Source: Alphaproteobacteria bacterium
GTDB taxonomy: Bacteria > Pseudomonadota > Alphaproteobacteria > Rhizobiales > Xanthobacteraceae
DNA: 54,683 nt
Assembly (NCBI GenBank): GCA_005884685.1
Contig: VBAH01000043.1
Location: forward strand, 1-54,683
Direction: 5' to 3'
The notes beneath the pieces were generated by a model that saw only the letters and a program-made list of their open reading frames with translations, did not search any database and was not told the origin of the DNA. Of the stretch, positions 1 to 7,983 are shown one piece after another. How positions within the stretch are numbered: the stretch's first letter is position 1; each line of letters begins with the position of its first letter. The translations under genes and the position numbers were made by a program.

Positions 1-806
1 AGTCCTACGCGCTGTGGCCGCACATGACGGTGACGGACAACGTCGCGTACGGGCTGACCCTGCGCAAGATCGACAAGGCGACTGTCGCGCAGAAGGTGCG
101 CGCGATCCTCGGGGTGACCAAGCTCGAAGCGCTGGCCGAGCGCTATCCGGGAGAACTTTCGGGCGGCCAGCAGCAACGCGTCGCGCTTGCGCGCGCGCTG
201 ATCGTCGATCCGGAAACCTTGCTGCTCGACGAGCCGCTGTCGAACCTCGATGCCAACCTGCGCGAGGAGATGCGCTTCGAGGTGCGCCGCCTGCACGACG
301 AATACCGCTACACCACCGTCTACGTGACGCACGACCAGTCCGAGGCGATGACCACCGCGGACCTGATCGCCGTGATGAATGCCGGCAAGATCGAGCAGGC
401 GGGCTCGCCGGAGGAGATCTACGACCGCCCGCGCTCCGAGTTCGTGGCGCGCTTCATCGGGTCGAGCAATATCCTGAAAGGCAAGGCGCTCGACGCCGAC
501 CACATCGCGGTTGCGGGAGCGGCGCTCGCCTGCACCGGCGAGCCGCTCGAGGCCGGCAGTCCGACGGCGATTTCCATCCGCCAGCACGAGATCGCGCTGT
601 CGGCGACGCAGCCGGCGGTCGCGCAGAACGTGTTGCCGGCGACGGTCGTCCGCCATGTCTTCCTTGGCAACAGCCGCGACTATATGGTCGAGCTTGCCGA
701 CGGCGCGCAGCTGCGCGTGGTCACGTCCGCCGGGCAGAGCGTGCCGCAGGGCGACAAGGTCTGGCTCACGCTGCCGCCGCAGCGCTGCCGCGTGCTGGTA
801 GGATAA
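1..806 (+). CDS. ABC transporter ATP-binding protein, iron/polyamine type (5' partial)
   Basis: This is the ATPase subunit of an importer, cut by the window start. The readable frame opens at base 3 just after the last two bases of what is probably the Q-loop glutamine codon (SYALWPHMTV follows). Numbering from the Met at base 24, the ABC signature LSGGQQQRVALARAL starts at about residue 45, Walker B LLLDEP at about 67, the D-loop SNLD follows, and the H-loop His is in YVTHDQSEAM near 103. The Walker A half lies outside the window. The C-terminal 110 or so residues look like the TOBE domain of the FbpC/PotA class. Two binding proteins and a fused permease follow on the same strand, so it most likely powers their uptake. 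The substrate is not determined; ferric iron or a small organic complex is typical of the class. Confidence 0.93.
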   Translation, partial: SYALWPHMTVTDNVAYGLTLRKIDKATVAQKVRAILGVTKLEALAERYPGELSGGQQQRVALARALIVDPETLLLDEPLSNLDANLREEMRFEVRRLHDEYRYTTVYVTHDQSEAMTTADLIAVMNAGKIEQAGSPEEIYDRPRSEFVARFIGSSNILKGKALDADHIAVAGAALACTGEPLEAGSPTAISIRQHEIALSATQPAVAQNVLPATVVRHVFLGNSRDYMVELADGAQLRVVTSAGQSVPQGDKVWLTLPPQRCRVLVG

Positions 807-807
807 C

Positions 808-944
808 GTCATTCCGGGGCGCCGCGCAGCGGCGAGCCCGGAATCCATAAACACGAGAGCATGTTGGGATGCGAGATCGTGCCGGACTGAGAGAATCGAG
901 GTTATGGATTCCGGGCTCCTCGCTTCGCTCGGCCCCGGAATGAC
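808..944. repeat. Palindromic repeat, family A (GTCATTCCGG...)
   Basis: Two arms of about 43 bases (808-850 and 901-944) are near-perfect reverse complements, beginning GTCATTCCGGGGC and ending CCGGAATGAC. The spacer is about 50 bases. The element lies just after the ATPase stop codon and about 45 bases before the first binding-protein gene, so the transcript could fold into a long hairpin. Relatives are at 21796-21942, 35124-35213 and 48796-48909. Confidence 0.9.
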
Positions 945-990
945 GCTACACATAAGCGGGGCGAACAAAAAACGCTTGAGGGAGATAACG

Positions 991-2049
991 ATGCCCAATC
1001 TGACCCGACGCACATTGCTGCAGGGTACCGCCGCGCTCGGTGGCGCGGCATTCGCCACCCGCGTGCTCGCCGCCGCGCCGCCGGCCGAGCCGGTCACGCC
1101 GGCGTTGATCGAGGCCGCCAGGAAGGAAGGCAAGGTCGTCTACTACACCTCGATCGACCTGCCGGTGGCCGAGAAGATCGCCAAGGCGTTCGAGGCGAAA
1201 TACCCCGGCATTGCGGTGCGCACGGAGCGCTCCGGCGCCGAGCGCATTTTCCAGCGGATTGGCCAGGAAAACTCGAGCAACATCCACGCCTGCGACGTGG
1301 CCAACTCCTCGGATGCCGCGCACCTGATCGTGTGGAAGCGCGACGGCTGGCTTGCGCCTTACCTGCCTGAGGATGTGGCGAAACATTATCCGGCCGAACA
1401 CAGGGACGCGGACGGGATGTTCGCGAGCTTCCGCGTCACGCTCAGCGTGATCGCCTACAACGACACGCTGGTGAAGGCCGAAGAGGCGCCGAAGAGCTTC
1501 GCCGACCTGCTCGAGCCGAAATGGGTCGGCAAGATCGTCAAGGCCCATCCGGGCTACAGCGGCACCATCCTGACCGCGACCTACCAGATGGCGCGCGATC
1601 TCGGCTGGGAGTATTTCGAGAAGCTCGCCAGGCAGAGGATCATGCAGGTGCAGTCGGCGGCCGATCCGCCGAAGAAGCTCGCGCTCGGCGAGCGCGCCGT
1701 CATGGCCGACGGCGCCGAATACGTCGTGTTGCAGCAGCACGAGAGCGGCAAGCCGACCACGCCGGTCTATGCGCGCGAAGGCACGCCGCTGATCGTCGGG
1801 CCGAATGCGGTGTTCAAGAACGCGCCCAATCCGAACGCCGCGCGCCTGTTCCAGAGCTTCTGCTTCTCGCCCGAGTGCCAGCAGCTGATCATCGAGACCG
1901 GCGGCATGCGCTCGGTCCACGCCCAGGCGAAGGACAAGCCCGGCCGCACGCCGCTCAAGGACATCAAGGTGATGAAGGACGATGCCGCGGCGGTCGAGAA
2001 GAATAGCGAGGAGATCAAGGCGCACTACACCAGGATCTTTCGGGTGTAA
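991..2049 (+). CDS. Extracellular solute-binding protein 1, iron-type ABC importer
   Basis: This is a periplasmic binding protein of 352 residues, in the bacterial_SBP/FbpA-AfuA class. The start at 991 is chosen because GAGGGAG sits 7-13 bases upstream and the protein then opens with a twin-arginine signal (TRRTLLQG, residues 5-12) followed by an Ala-rich stretch ending near residue 30. Longer in-frame extensions run into the preceding palindrome and are unlikely. The mature part starts EPVTPALIEAARKEGKVVYY, typical of the family. The next gene is a full-length paralogue with which it shares long identical blocks such as SFADLL and PPKKLALGERAVMADG. The stop overlaps the next start by one base (TAATG), suggesting coupled translation. 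Confidence 0.92.
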   Translation: MPNLTRRTLLQGTAALGGAAFATRVLAAAPPAEPVTPALIEAARKEGKVVYYTSIDLPVAEKIAKAFEAKYPGIAVRTERSGAERIFQRIGQENSSNIHACDVANSSDAAHLIVWKRDGWLAPYLPEDVAKHYPAEHRDADGMFASFRVTLSVIAYNDTLVKAEEAPKSFADLLEPKWVGKIVKAHPGYSGTILTATYQMARDLGWEYFEKLARQRIMQVQSAADPPKKLALGERAVMADGAEYVVLQQHESGKPTTPVYAREGTPLIVGPNAVFKNAPNPNAARLFQSFCFSPECQQLIIETGGMRSVHAQAKDKPGRTPLKDIKVMKDDAAAVEKNSEEIKAHYTRIFRV

Positions 2050-3110
2050 TGCGCGTGAAGGTTTCCCGCCGCGCGCTCCTCCGCTCCACCACCGCGCTCG
2101 CGGCATCGACGGCGTTCGCGACGCGCGCCGCCGCCGCGCCGCCGGCCGAGCCGGTGACGCAGGCATTGATCGCCGCCGCGCAGAAGGAGGGCAAGCTCGC
2201 GTTCTACACCGCGATGGATCTGCCGGTGGCCGAGAAGTTCGCCAAGGCGTTCGAGGCGAAATATGCCGGCATTGCGGTGCGCGTGGAGCGCTCCGGCGCC
2301 GAGCGCGTGTTCCAGCGTATCGGCCAGGAGATGGCGAGCAACATCCACGCCGTCGACGTGGTCAACACCGCCGACGGCGCGCACGTTATCGTATGGAAGC
2401 GCAACGGCTGGCTCGCCCCCTACGTGCCGGAAGACGTCGCGCGGCATTTCCCCGCGCAGTATCACGATCCAGACGGCATGAGCGCGCTGACGCGCGTGTG
2501 GCTCTCCTCGCTCGGCTACAACACGAACCTCGTGAAGCCGGAGGATGCGCCGACGAGCTTCGCCGACCTGCTCGACCCGAAATGGATGGGCAAGATGGTG
2601 AAGGCGCATCCGGCCTATTCGGGCACGATCATGACGGCGACGTTCCAGATCGCGCGCGAGCTCGGCTGGGGTTATCTGGAGAAGCTCGCCAAACAGAAGG
2701 TCATGCAGGTGCAGTCCTCGACCGATCCGCCGAAGAAGCTTGCGCTCGGCGAGCGTGCCGTGATGGCCGACGGCAACGACTACAATCTGATCCAGCTGAA
2801 GGAGCGCGGCCAGCCGGTCGAGGTCGTCTACCCGAGCGAGGGCACACCGTTCGTCACCGGCCCGACCGCGGTGTTCAAGTCGGCGCCGAATCCGAACGCC
2901 GCACGCCTGTTCCAGAGCTGGCTGCACGCGCGCGAGGGCCAGCAATTGCTGGTCGACTTCGCGCGCCAGCATTCGCTGCACGATCAGGTCACCGGCAAGC
3001 CCGGCGCGGCCAAGCTCTCCGACATCAAGCTGATGAAAGACGATGCCGCCGGCGTCGAGGCGCAGGCCGAGGAGATCAAGGCGCGCTATGCGAAGTTGTT
3101 TGGGGTGTGA
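2049..3110 (+). CDS. Extracellular solute-binding protein 2, tandem paralogue
   Basis: This second binding protein (353 residues) aligns with its neighbour end to end and clearly arose by tandem duplication. It has its own twin-arginine-like signal (SRRALLRS, residues 6-13) and an Ala-rich cleavage region. Differences are scattered, with blocks such as KVVYYTSIDLPVAEK against KLAFYTAMDLPVAEK, so both copies look intact and under selection. It probably delivers ligand to the fused permease downstream. Whether the pair recognise different ligands cannot be told from sequence. About 200 bases holding a palindromic repeat separate it from the permease. Confidence 0.92.
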   Translation: MRVKVSRRALLRSTTALAASTAFATRAAAAPPAEPVTQALIAAAQKEGKLAFYTAMDLPVAEKFAKAFEAKYAGIAVRVERSGAERVFQRIGQEMASNIHAVDVVNTADGAHVIVWKRNGWLAPYVPEDVARHFPAQYHDPDGMSALTRVWLSSLGYNTNLVKPEDAPTSFADLLDPKWMGKMVKAHPAYSGTIMTATFQIARELGWGYLEKLAKQKVMQVQSSTDPPKKLALGERAVMADGNDYNLIQLKERGQPVEVVYPSEGTPFVTGPTAVFKSAPNPNAARLFQSWLHAREGQQLLVDFARQHSLHDQVTGKPGAAKLSDIKLMKDDAAGVEAQAEEIKARYAKLFGV

Positions 3111-3150
3111 TGTTCATTATTGATCGTCAGAGGCGCCGCGAACGCCGTGT

Positions 3151-3258
3151 GGCTCCCTCCCCCCTTGTGGGGGAGGGGTGGGGAGGGGGGTGCAAGTTTG
3201 CGCTCATCGAATCCGCATACCCCCCTCCCTGTCCCTCCCCCGCAAGGGGGGAGGGAAC
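3151..3258. repeat. Palindromic repeat, family E variant
   Basis: The left arm GGCTCCCTCCCCCCTTGTGG pairs with a right arm ending CGCAAGGGGGGAGGGAAC. Each arm also forms its own small hairpin. This is a diverged member of the family seen at 23998-24133, 25479-25621 and 29910-30066. It separates the second binding protein from the permease. Confidence 0.8.
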
Positions 3259-3315
3259 GCTAGAGGCACGTGTTGCACGTAATCTCGCAGCTCGCGTTTC
3301 TGCGCTGGCGGCCCC

Positions 3316-5025
3316 ATGACCCTCGCCCTCACGGCCCCACGCCGCGCACGGCTCGACCCCTCCTGGCCGATCCTGATCGCATTCGCCGCGATCCTGATCG
3401 CGCTGATCGTGCTGCCGATGTCGTGGCTCGCGTATTTCAGCGTCACCGACAAGACGGGCGCGCTGACGCTCGACAATTTCGCAAAGCTCGTCACCGATCC
3501 CACATTCGTCGATCCACTGATCACCACCGTCATCCTCGCAACGTCGTCGGCCATCATCTGTTGCGTGGTCGCGGCGCCAATGGGCTGGCTGGTCGCACGC
3601 ACCGACATGCCGCTGCGCCGCACGATCCGCGCATTGGTGACCGCATCGTTCGTCACGCCGCCGTTCCTCGGCGCCATCGCGTGGGAATTGCTCGCCGCGC
3701 CCAACTCCGGCCTGCTCAACCAGCTCTACCGCGGCATTATCGGCGATCCGGGCGCCGAGCCGCTGTTCAATATCTACACGCTGCCCGGGCTGATCTTCGT
3801 CATCTCCTGCTACACGTTCCCTTACGTGTTCGTGCTGGTGGCGAACGCGCTCGACCGCATTCCGGGTGATCTCGAAGACGCCTCCTCCATTCTCGGCGGC
3901 CGCATGTGGGTAACGGCGCGGCGCGTCACCATCCCGCTCGCGCTGCCGGCCGTGCTCGCCGGCGCGCTGGTGGCGTTCCTGCAGGCGATGACGCTGTTCG
4001 GCTCGCCCGCGATCCTTGCGCTGCCGGCCGGCTTCCATACGATGACCACCAAGATCTGGAGCCTGTTCCAGTACCCGCCGAAGCCCGAGCTTGCCGCCGC
4101 GGCTTCGATCCCGCTGCTCGTTCTTACCGTGCTGCTGCTGCGCGCCGAGCACATGATCCTCGGCCGGCGCTCCTACGCGGTGGTCGGCGGCAAGCAAAGC
4201 AATCCGCGGCTGGTGCAGCTCGGCGGCTGGAAATGGGTCGCGCTCGGCCTTGCGATGCTGGTGCTGATGAACCCGGTGTTCCTGCCCTACGGGGCGCTGC
4301 TCAATGCGGCGTTCTCGCGCACCGCTTCGCAATTCGTCTCGCTTACCAATTTCACGCTGCACAACATCGAGTTTGTGTTCTTCGAGCTCTCCGCCACCAA
4401 GCTCGCGTTCAAGAACACCTTCATCCTCGGCTTCCTTTCGGCCACCATCGGCACGATCATCGCCGTGGTGATCTCGTATCTCACCGCGCGGAGGGCGATC
4501 GCCGGCTGGCGTGCGCTTGCGTTCCTTGCGACCGCGCCGGTTGCGGTGCCCGGCATCGTGCTCGGTGTCGGCCTGTTCCTCTCCTACACGCGCCCGCCCT
4601 TCGTGCTCTACGGCACGCTCTGGATCCTGCTCATCGCGTTCGTCACCATCGCGCTGCCCGCGGCCTATCAGCAGCTGCAGGCGGCGTTCCGCACGGTGAG
4701 CGTCGATCTCGAGGAGGCGAGTCGCATTCTCGGCGCGACGCGGCTGCAGGCGCTCAGCCACATCACGGCGCCGCTGCTGCGCACCAGCGTGATCGCCACA
4801 TGGTGCTTCATCTTCGTCGGCGTGATCCGCGAGCTTTCCGCCGCCATCATCCTCTTCACGTCGGAGACCAAGGTGATCTCGGTGCTGATCTTCGATCTCA
4901 ACGAATCCGGCGACCTCGGTGCGATCGCGGTGCTCGGCATCATCATGCTGGTGATCACCTTCGCGGTGGTGGTCGCGATCAACCGCATTCCGGGCTTCGG
5001 CGGCGGGGTCCGCTTCCGTTCATGA
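3316..5025 (+). CDS. Fused double-domain ABC permease, iron type (FbpB-like)
   Basis: This inner-membrane permease has 569 residues and about twelve hydrophobic segments. It has two BPD_transp_1 halves in tandem, as in FbpB/AfuB-type proteins. Each half carries an EAA-like loop that contacts the ATPase: DLEDASSILGGRMW near residues 185-198 and DLEEASRILGATRLQ near 460-474. Because both halves are in one chain, no second permease gene is needed, and none is present. It completes the importer encoded from the window start. The stop overlaps the MmgE/PrpD start by four bases (ATGA), which ties that enzyme to the transport operon. Confidence 0.93.
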   Translation: MTLALTAPRRARLDPSWPILIAFAAILIALIVLPMSWLAYFSVTDKTGALTLDNFAKLVTDPTFVDPLITTVILATSSAIICCVVAAPMGWLVARTDMPLRRTIRALVTASFVTPPFLGAIAWELLAAPNSGLLNQLYRGIIGDPGAEPLFNIYTLPGLIFVISCYTFPYVFVLVANALDRIPGDLEDASSILGGRMWVTARRVTIPLALPAVLAGALVAFLQAMTLFGSPAILALPAGFHTMTTKIWSLFQYPPKPELAAAASIPLLVLTVLLLRAEHMILGRRSYAVVGGKQSNPRLVQLGGWKWVALGLAMLVLMNPVFLPYGALLNAAFSRTASQFVSLTNFTLHNIEFVFFELSATKLAFKNTFILGFLSATIGTIIAVVISYLTARRAIAGWRALAFLATAPVAVPGIVLGVGLFLSYTRPPFVLYGTLWILLIAFVTIALPAAYQQLQAAFRTVSVDLEEASRILGATRLQALSHITAPLLRTSVIATWCFIFVGVIRELSAAIILFTSETKVISVLIFDLNESGDLGAIAVLGIIMLVITFAVVVAINRIPGFGGGVRFRS

Positions 5026-6383
5026 GCGCGCTTCCCGCAGTCTCCGTTGCCGAGCAACTGGCCGAGCGCACGCTCGCGCTCGACGTGCCGGGTGCCGTGC
5101 GCGAGAAGTGCATCGATCTTGCGGTCGACGTGATCGGCCTCTGCGTCACGGCGCGCAATGAAGACTACGTGCAGGCGACGCTCGCCGCCTGCGACGATGA
5201 CGGGCCCTGCACCGCGATCGGCCACGCGCGCACGCTGGGTGCAGCGGGCGCGGCGCTGGTCAACGGCACGGCGGCGCATGGCGAGGATTTCGACGACACG
5301 TTCGAAGGCGGTCCGGTGCACGCCGGCGCCGTCGTGGTGCCGGCGGTGCTCGCGGCCTGCGAGCGGCACAATCCGGATGGCGCGGCCGCCTTGCGCGGCA
5401 TCGCGATCGGCGTCGAGGTGCTGTGCCGGCTCAGCATGGTGGTCCCGAAGGCGGTGCACAAAGCCGGCTTTCATCCGACCGCAGTGTTTGGCGCACTGGG
5501 GGCGGCTGCCGGTGTGGCTACGGCGTTGCGGCTCGATAGAAAGCAGACCGTGGATGCGCTCGGCATCGCCGGCAGCATGGCGAGCGGCATCATCGAGTAT
5601 CTCGCCGAGGGCGCGTGGACCAAGCGCATGCATGCCGGCTGGGCGGCGCAATCGGGCTTGCGCGCCGCCTTGATGGCGCGCGCGGGATTTTCCGGGCCGC
5701 GCACCGTGTTCGAGGGCACGCACGGGCTGTTCCACGGCTTCGCGCATACGACCGAGGGGAATTACCATGCGCTGCTCGGCGATTTCGGGCAGCGCTGGGT
5801 GACGGAGACGCTGGCGTTCAAGCCGTATCCATGCGGGACGATGACGCATCCCTACATCGATTGCGCGCGGCGGCTGGCGGCACGCGGCATCACGCCCGGG
5901 GACATCAGGGACATCGTCTGCGACGTCGGCGAAGGCACGGTGCACCGGCTGTGGGAGCCGCTCGCCGCCAAGCAGAAGTCTGCGAACGGCTATGCGGGAA
6001 AGTTCTCGCAACCCTATTGCATCGCGACCGCGCTGGTGCGCGGCAATGTGGGGCTCGGCGATTTCACCGATGCGGCCGTGACGGACGAACGCGTGCTTGG
6101 CGTTGCCGGCAAAGTCCGCTACCGCATCGACCCGCAGAACCCTTATCCGGACGAGTTCACCGGCCACATCCGCGCCACCTTGAACGACGGCCGCATGATC
6201 GAGGAGCGCCAGCCGCATTTCCGCGGCGGCGCCAAGGAACCGCTGACGCGCGCCGACATCGAGGAGAAGTTTGCGCTCAATTGCCGCCACGGCGGCTGGG
6301 ACGAGGCGCGGACGAAAGCGGCGTTGAAGGTGGCAAAGTCGCTGTACGATGGGCGGGTCGATTTGGGGGAATTGCGCGGATGA
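5022..6383 (+). CDS. MmgE/PrpD family protein
   Basis: This protein of 453 residues belongs to the MmgE/PrpD family, which includes 2-methylcitrate dehydratase, aconitate decarboxylase and many uncharacterised dehydratase-like enzymes. Family hallmarks are NGTAAHGEDFDDTFEGGPVH near residue 80, the Ala/Gly-rich helical core (FGALGAAAGVATALRLD), a WTKRMHAGWAAQSG segment near 200 and KPYPCGTMTHPYID near 267. The start at 5022 overlaps the permease stop (ATGA). No prp genes are nearby, so a methylcitrate role is not supported. Its place in the operon suggests it acts on a carboxylic acid imported by the upstream system, possibly as a metal complex. That is inference. Confidence 0.88.
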   Translation: MSALPAVSVAEQLAERTLALDVPGAVREKCIDLAVDVIGLCVTARNEDYVQATLAACDDDGPCTAIGHARTLGAAGAALVNGTAAHGEDFDDTFEGGPVHAGAVVVPAVLAACERHNPDGAAALRGIAIGVEVLCRLSMVVPKAVHKAGFHPTAVFGALGAAAGVATALRLDRKQTVDALGIAGSMASGIIEYLAEGAWTKRMHAGWAAQSGLRAALMARAGFSGPRTVFEGTHGLFHGFAHTTEGNYHALLGDFGQRWVTETLAFKPYPCGTMTHPYIDCARRLAARGITPGDIRDIVCDVGEGTVHRLWEPLAAKQKSANGYAGKFSQPYCIATALVRGNVGLGDFTDAAVTDERVLGVAGKVRYRIDPQNPYPDEFTGHIRATLNDGRMIEERQPHFRGGAKEPLTRADIEEKFALNCRHGGWDEARTKAALKVAKSLYDGRVDLGELRG

Positions 6384-6393
6384 TCTCTCCATT

Positions 6394-6482
6394 CGTCATG
6401 CCCGGGCTTGACCCGGGCATCCCGCTTAGGAGGGTATGGGCGTCTCTAAGCGCGGTTGCCGGGTCAAGCCCGGCAACGACGG
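6394..6482. repeat. Palindromic repeat, family B (CGTCATGCCCGGGC...)
   Basis: The left arm CGTCATGCCCGGGCTTGACC pairs with a right arm GGTCAAGCCCGGCAACGACG. The left arm also holds an internal perfect hairpin (CCCGGGC/GCCCGGG type). The right end runs into GGGGGG, which lies at Shine-Dalgarno distance from the SDR start at 6490. Relatives are at 20127-20216 and 36989-37110. Confidence 0.9.
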
Positions 6483-6489
6483 GGGGTAA

Positions 6490-7239
6490 ATGACCGACAA
6501 AGAACTCTCCGGCCGCGTTGCGCTCGTCACCGGCGCTGGGCGCAACATCGGTCGCGCGATGGCGAAGGCGCTCGCCGCGGGGGGCGCCGCGGTGATTGTG
6601 AACGTGCGGTCGAACAAGGCAGAGGCCGAGCAGGTTGTCGCCGAGATCGAGAGCGACGGCGGCAAGGCGGTCGCTGCGGTCGCGGATGTGGCGGCCGAGA
6701 AGGCGGTCCATGCGATGGTCGCTGATGCGGCGAAGCAATTCGGCCGCATCGACTATCTGGTCAACAACGCGGCGCTGCGGCAGGAGAAGTCCATCGAGGA
6801 GATGTCGTACCAGGAATGGCGCGACGTGCTCGGCGTCACGCTCGACGGCGCGTTTCATTGCGTCAAGGCGTGCCTGCCGTATCTCAAAGCAAGCGACGCC
6901 GGTGTGATCGTCAATATCGGCGGGCTGTCGGCGCATACCGGTTCGGCACATCGCGCGCACGTGACGACCGCGAAGCTTGGCCTGGTCGGCTTCACCCGCG
7001 GCCTTGCACATGATCTCGCGCCACAGATCACGGTGAATCTCGTCGCGCCCGGCACTGTCGATACGCCGCGCGATCCGGGTGCACCCAAGCCTGCGCACCA
7101 TCTCACGCACAACATGCTGATGGGCCGGCGCGGCTCGCCCGATGAGGTCGCCGCGATGGTGCGCTTTTTGTGCGGTCCCGGCGCGCGCTATGTCACCGGA
7201 CAGACCATTCACGTGAACGGCGGGGCGTATTTCGCGTAG
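6490..7239 (+). CDS. Short-chain dehydrogenase/reductase, atypical catalytic site
   Basis: This is a Rossmann-fold SDR of 249 residues. The cofactor motif TGAGRNIG is at residues 14-21 and NNA at 92-94; NVR at 38-40 in the cofactor-selecting loop suggests NADP(H). The usual YxxxK is changed: the Lys is present at 162 but the Tyr position (158) is Val within AHVTTAK, with a His at 157. Ser147 lies in GGLSAHTG. A subgroup of rhizobial SDRs has this His-Val form, so the protein may still be active with another acid/base residue. The C-terminus GQTIHVNGG is typical. The TAG stop codon coincides with the first bases of a family C palindrome. Confidence 0.85.
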   Translation: MTDKELSGRVALVTGAGRNIGRAMAKALAAGGAAVIVNVRSNKAEAEQVVAEIESDGGKAVAAVADVAAEKAVHAMVADAAKQFGRIDYLVNNAALRQEKSIEEMSYQEWRDVLGVTLDGAFHCVKACLPYLKASDAGVIVNIGGLSAHTGSAHRAHVTTAKLGLVGFTRGLAHDLAPQITVNLVAPGTVDTPRDPGAPKPAHHLTHNMLMGRRGSPDEVAAMVRFLCGPGARYVTGQTIHVNGGAYFA

Positions 7240-7318
7240 CCCGGATGAAGCGCAGCGCAATCCGGGGAAATCGCGATCCGCTTCACCGTTCCCGGATTTC
7301 GCTGCGCTTCATCCGGGC
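7237..7318. repeat. Palindromic repeat, family C, between convergent genes
   Basis: The left arm TAGCCCGGATGAAGCGCAGC pairs with the right arm GCTGCGCTTCATCCGGGC. Its first three bases are the SDR stop codon. The right arm contains, on the minus strand, the TGA stop and last codons of the CobW-like gene. It is therefore a shared hairpin between two convergent genes and a plausible bidirectional terminator. Relatives are at 47345-47430 and 48327-48410. Confidence 0.9.
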
Positions 7319-7983
7319 AACAATGCCCGCACCGCGTCGAACATCGCGCGCACCGATACTGCATCGAAACCGCGCGTGACGAATTCCAGCCGGCTTGCGC
7401 GCTCGCCTGCGGGCCAGGCCTGCAGCTCGACCGGCCGCGCGGCGAGGTGTCCCATGCACTGCACCCCCACCGGCCCGCGGCAGCCCACGACGTTGAGCAG
7501 GCCTTTCATAAGCAGCAGATCAGGGCCGCGCAACGCCGTGAGCGTCGTCATGAAACGGCAGAATGCGTCCCACGACAGCGGCGCATCGTGGGTCAGCACG
7601 AATTGGTGCACGTCGGCACCCGGCAGATCCGGCGCGTCCTCCACGTAGAACTCGGCGCCGAGCGCGCGTTCGGTCGCAAACGTGCGCAGGATCGGGCCGA
7701 GCTCGTTGTTCGTCTCTATCACCACGCCGGTTTGGTGTTGGTTCGCGCGCTCAGCCAGCAACTCCCGTAAGACGATCTGCAGCTTGTCTCGCACGGTGCA
7801 GCAGGGGCAGCTGCCGGGAAGCGGCATGACGTCATCGGCTCCGAAACGATCGATGACGATTGCCGTGCCCGGGCTTAATGCTCCGGCCGAGCGAGTGACG
7901 ATGCGCACCGGAATCCGGTGCGCGCGCGCGTGCCGCTGCCGCCGCCCGAACATGCCGATGTCGGGCGAGGGGAAATGCCGCAT
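7309..7983 (-). CDS. CobW-like protein lacking the GTPase P-loop
   Basis: This protein of 224 residues is recognisably related to COG0523/CobW metal chaperones but much shorter than the usual 320-400. The first strand (RIPVRIVT, about 23-30) is followed directly by SAGALSPGT where the P-loop GxxGxGKTT should be. It then keeps the metal-binding CxCC (GSCPCCTVRDKL, about 57-68), an IET segment, and a CobW_C domain from about 125 (WDAFCRFM, LLLMKGLLNVVG, LQAWP). No NKxD base motif is seen. It starts by a one-base overlap (TGATG) with the stop of the beta-propeller gene upstream. Its own last codons and stop lie in a palindrome. It may bind metal without GTP, perhaps for its partner. That role is inference. 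Confidence 0.72.
   Translation of the reverse strand: MRHFPSPDIGMFGRRQRHARAHRIPVRIVTRSAGALSPGTAIVIDRFGADDVMPLPGSCPCCTVRDKLQIVLRELLAERANQHQTGVVIETNNELGPILRTFATERALGAEFYVEDAPDLPGADVHQFVLTHDAPLSWDAFCRFMTTLTALRGPDLLLMKGLLNVVGCRGPVGVQCMGHLAARPVELQAWPAGERASRLEFVTRGFDAVSVRAMFDAVRALLPG

Noticed and set aside
3906-5021. Long in-frame upstream extension of the MmgE/PrpD gene, antiparallel in composition to the permease
   Set aside because: The stretch overlaps the permease in another frame, is rich in Arg and low-complexity sequence, and the conserved protein begins at the ATG at 5022.
5022-6383. Annotation as 2-methylcitrate dehydratase (prpD)
   Set aside because: No prpB, prpC or prpR is present. 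The family is broad and the operon partner is an ABC importer.
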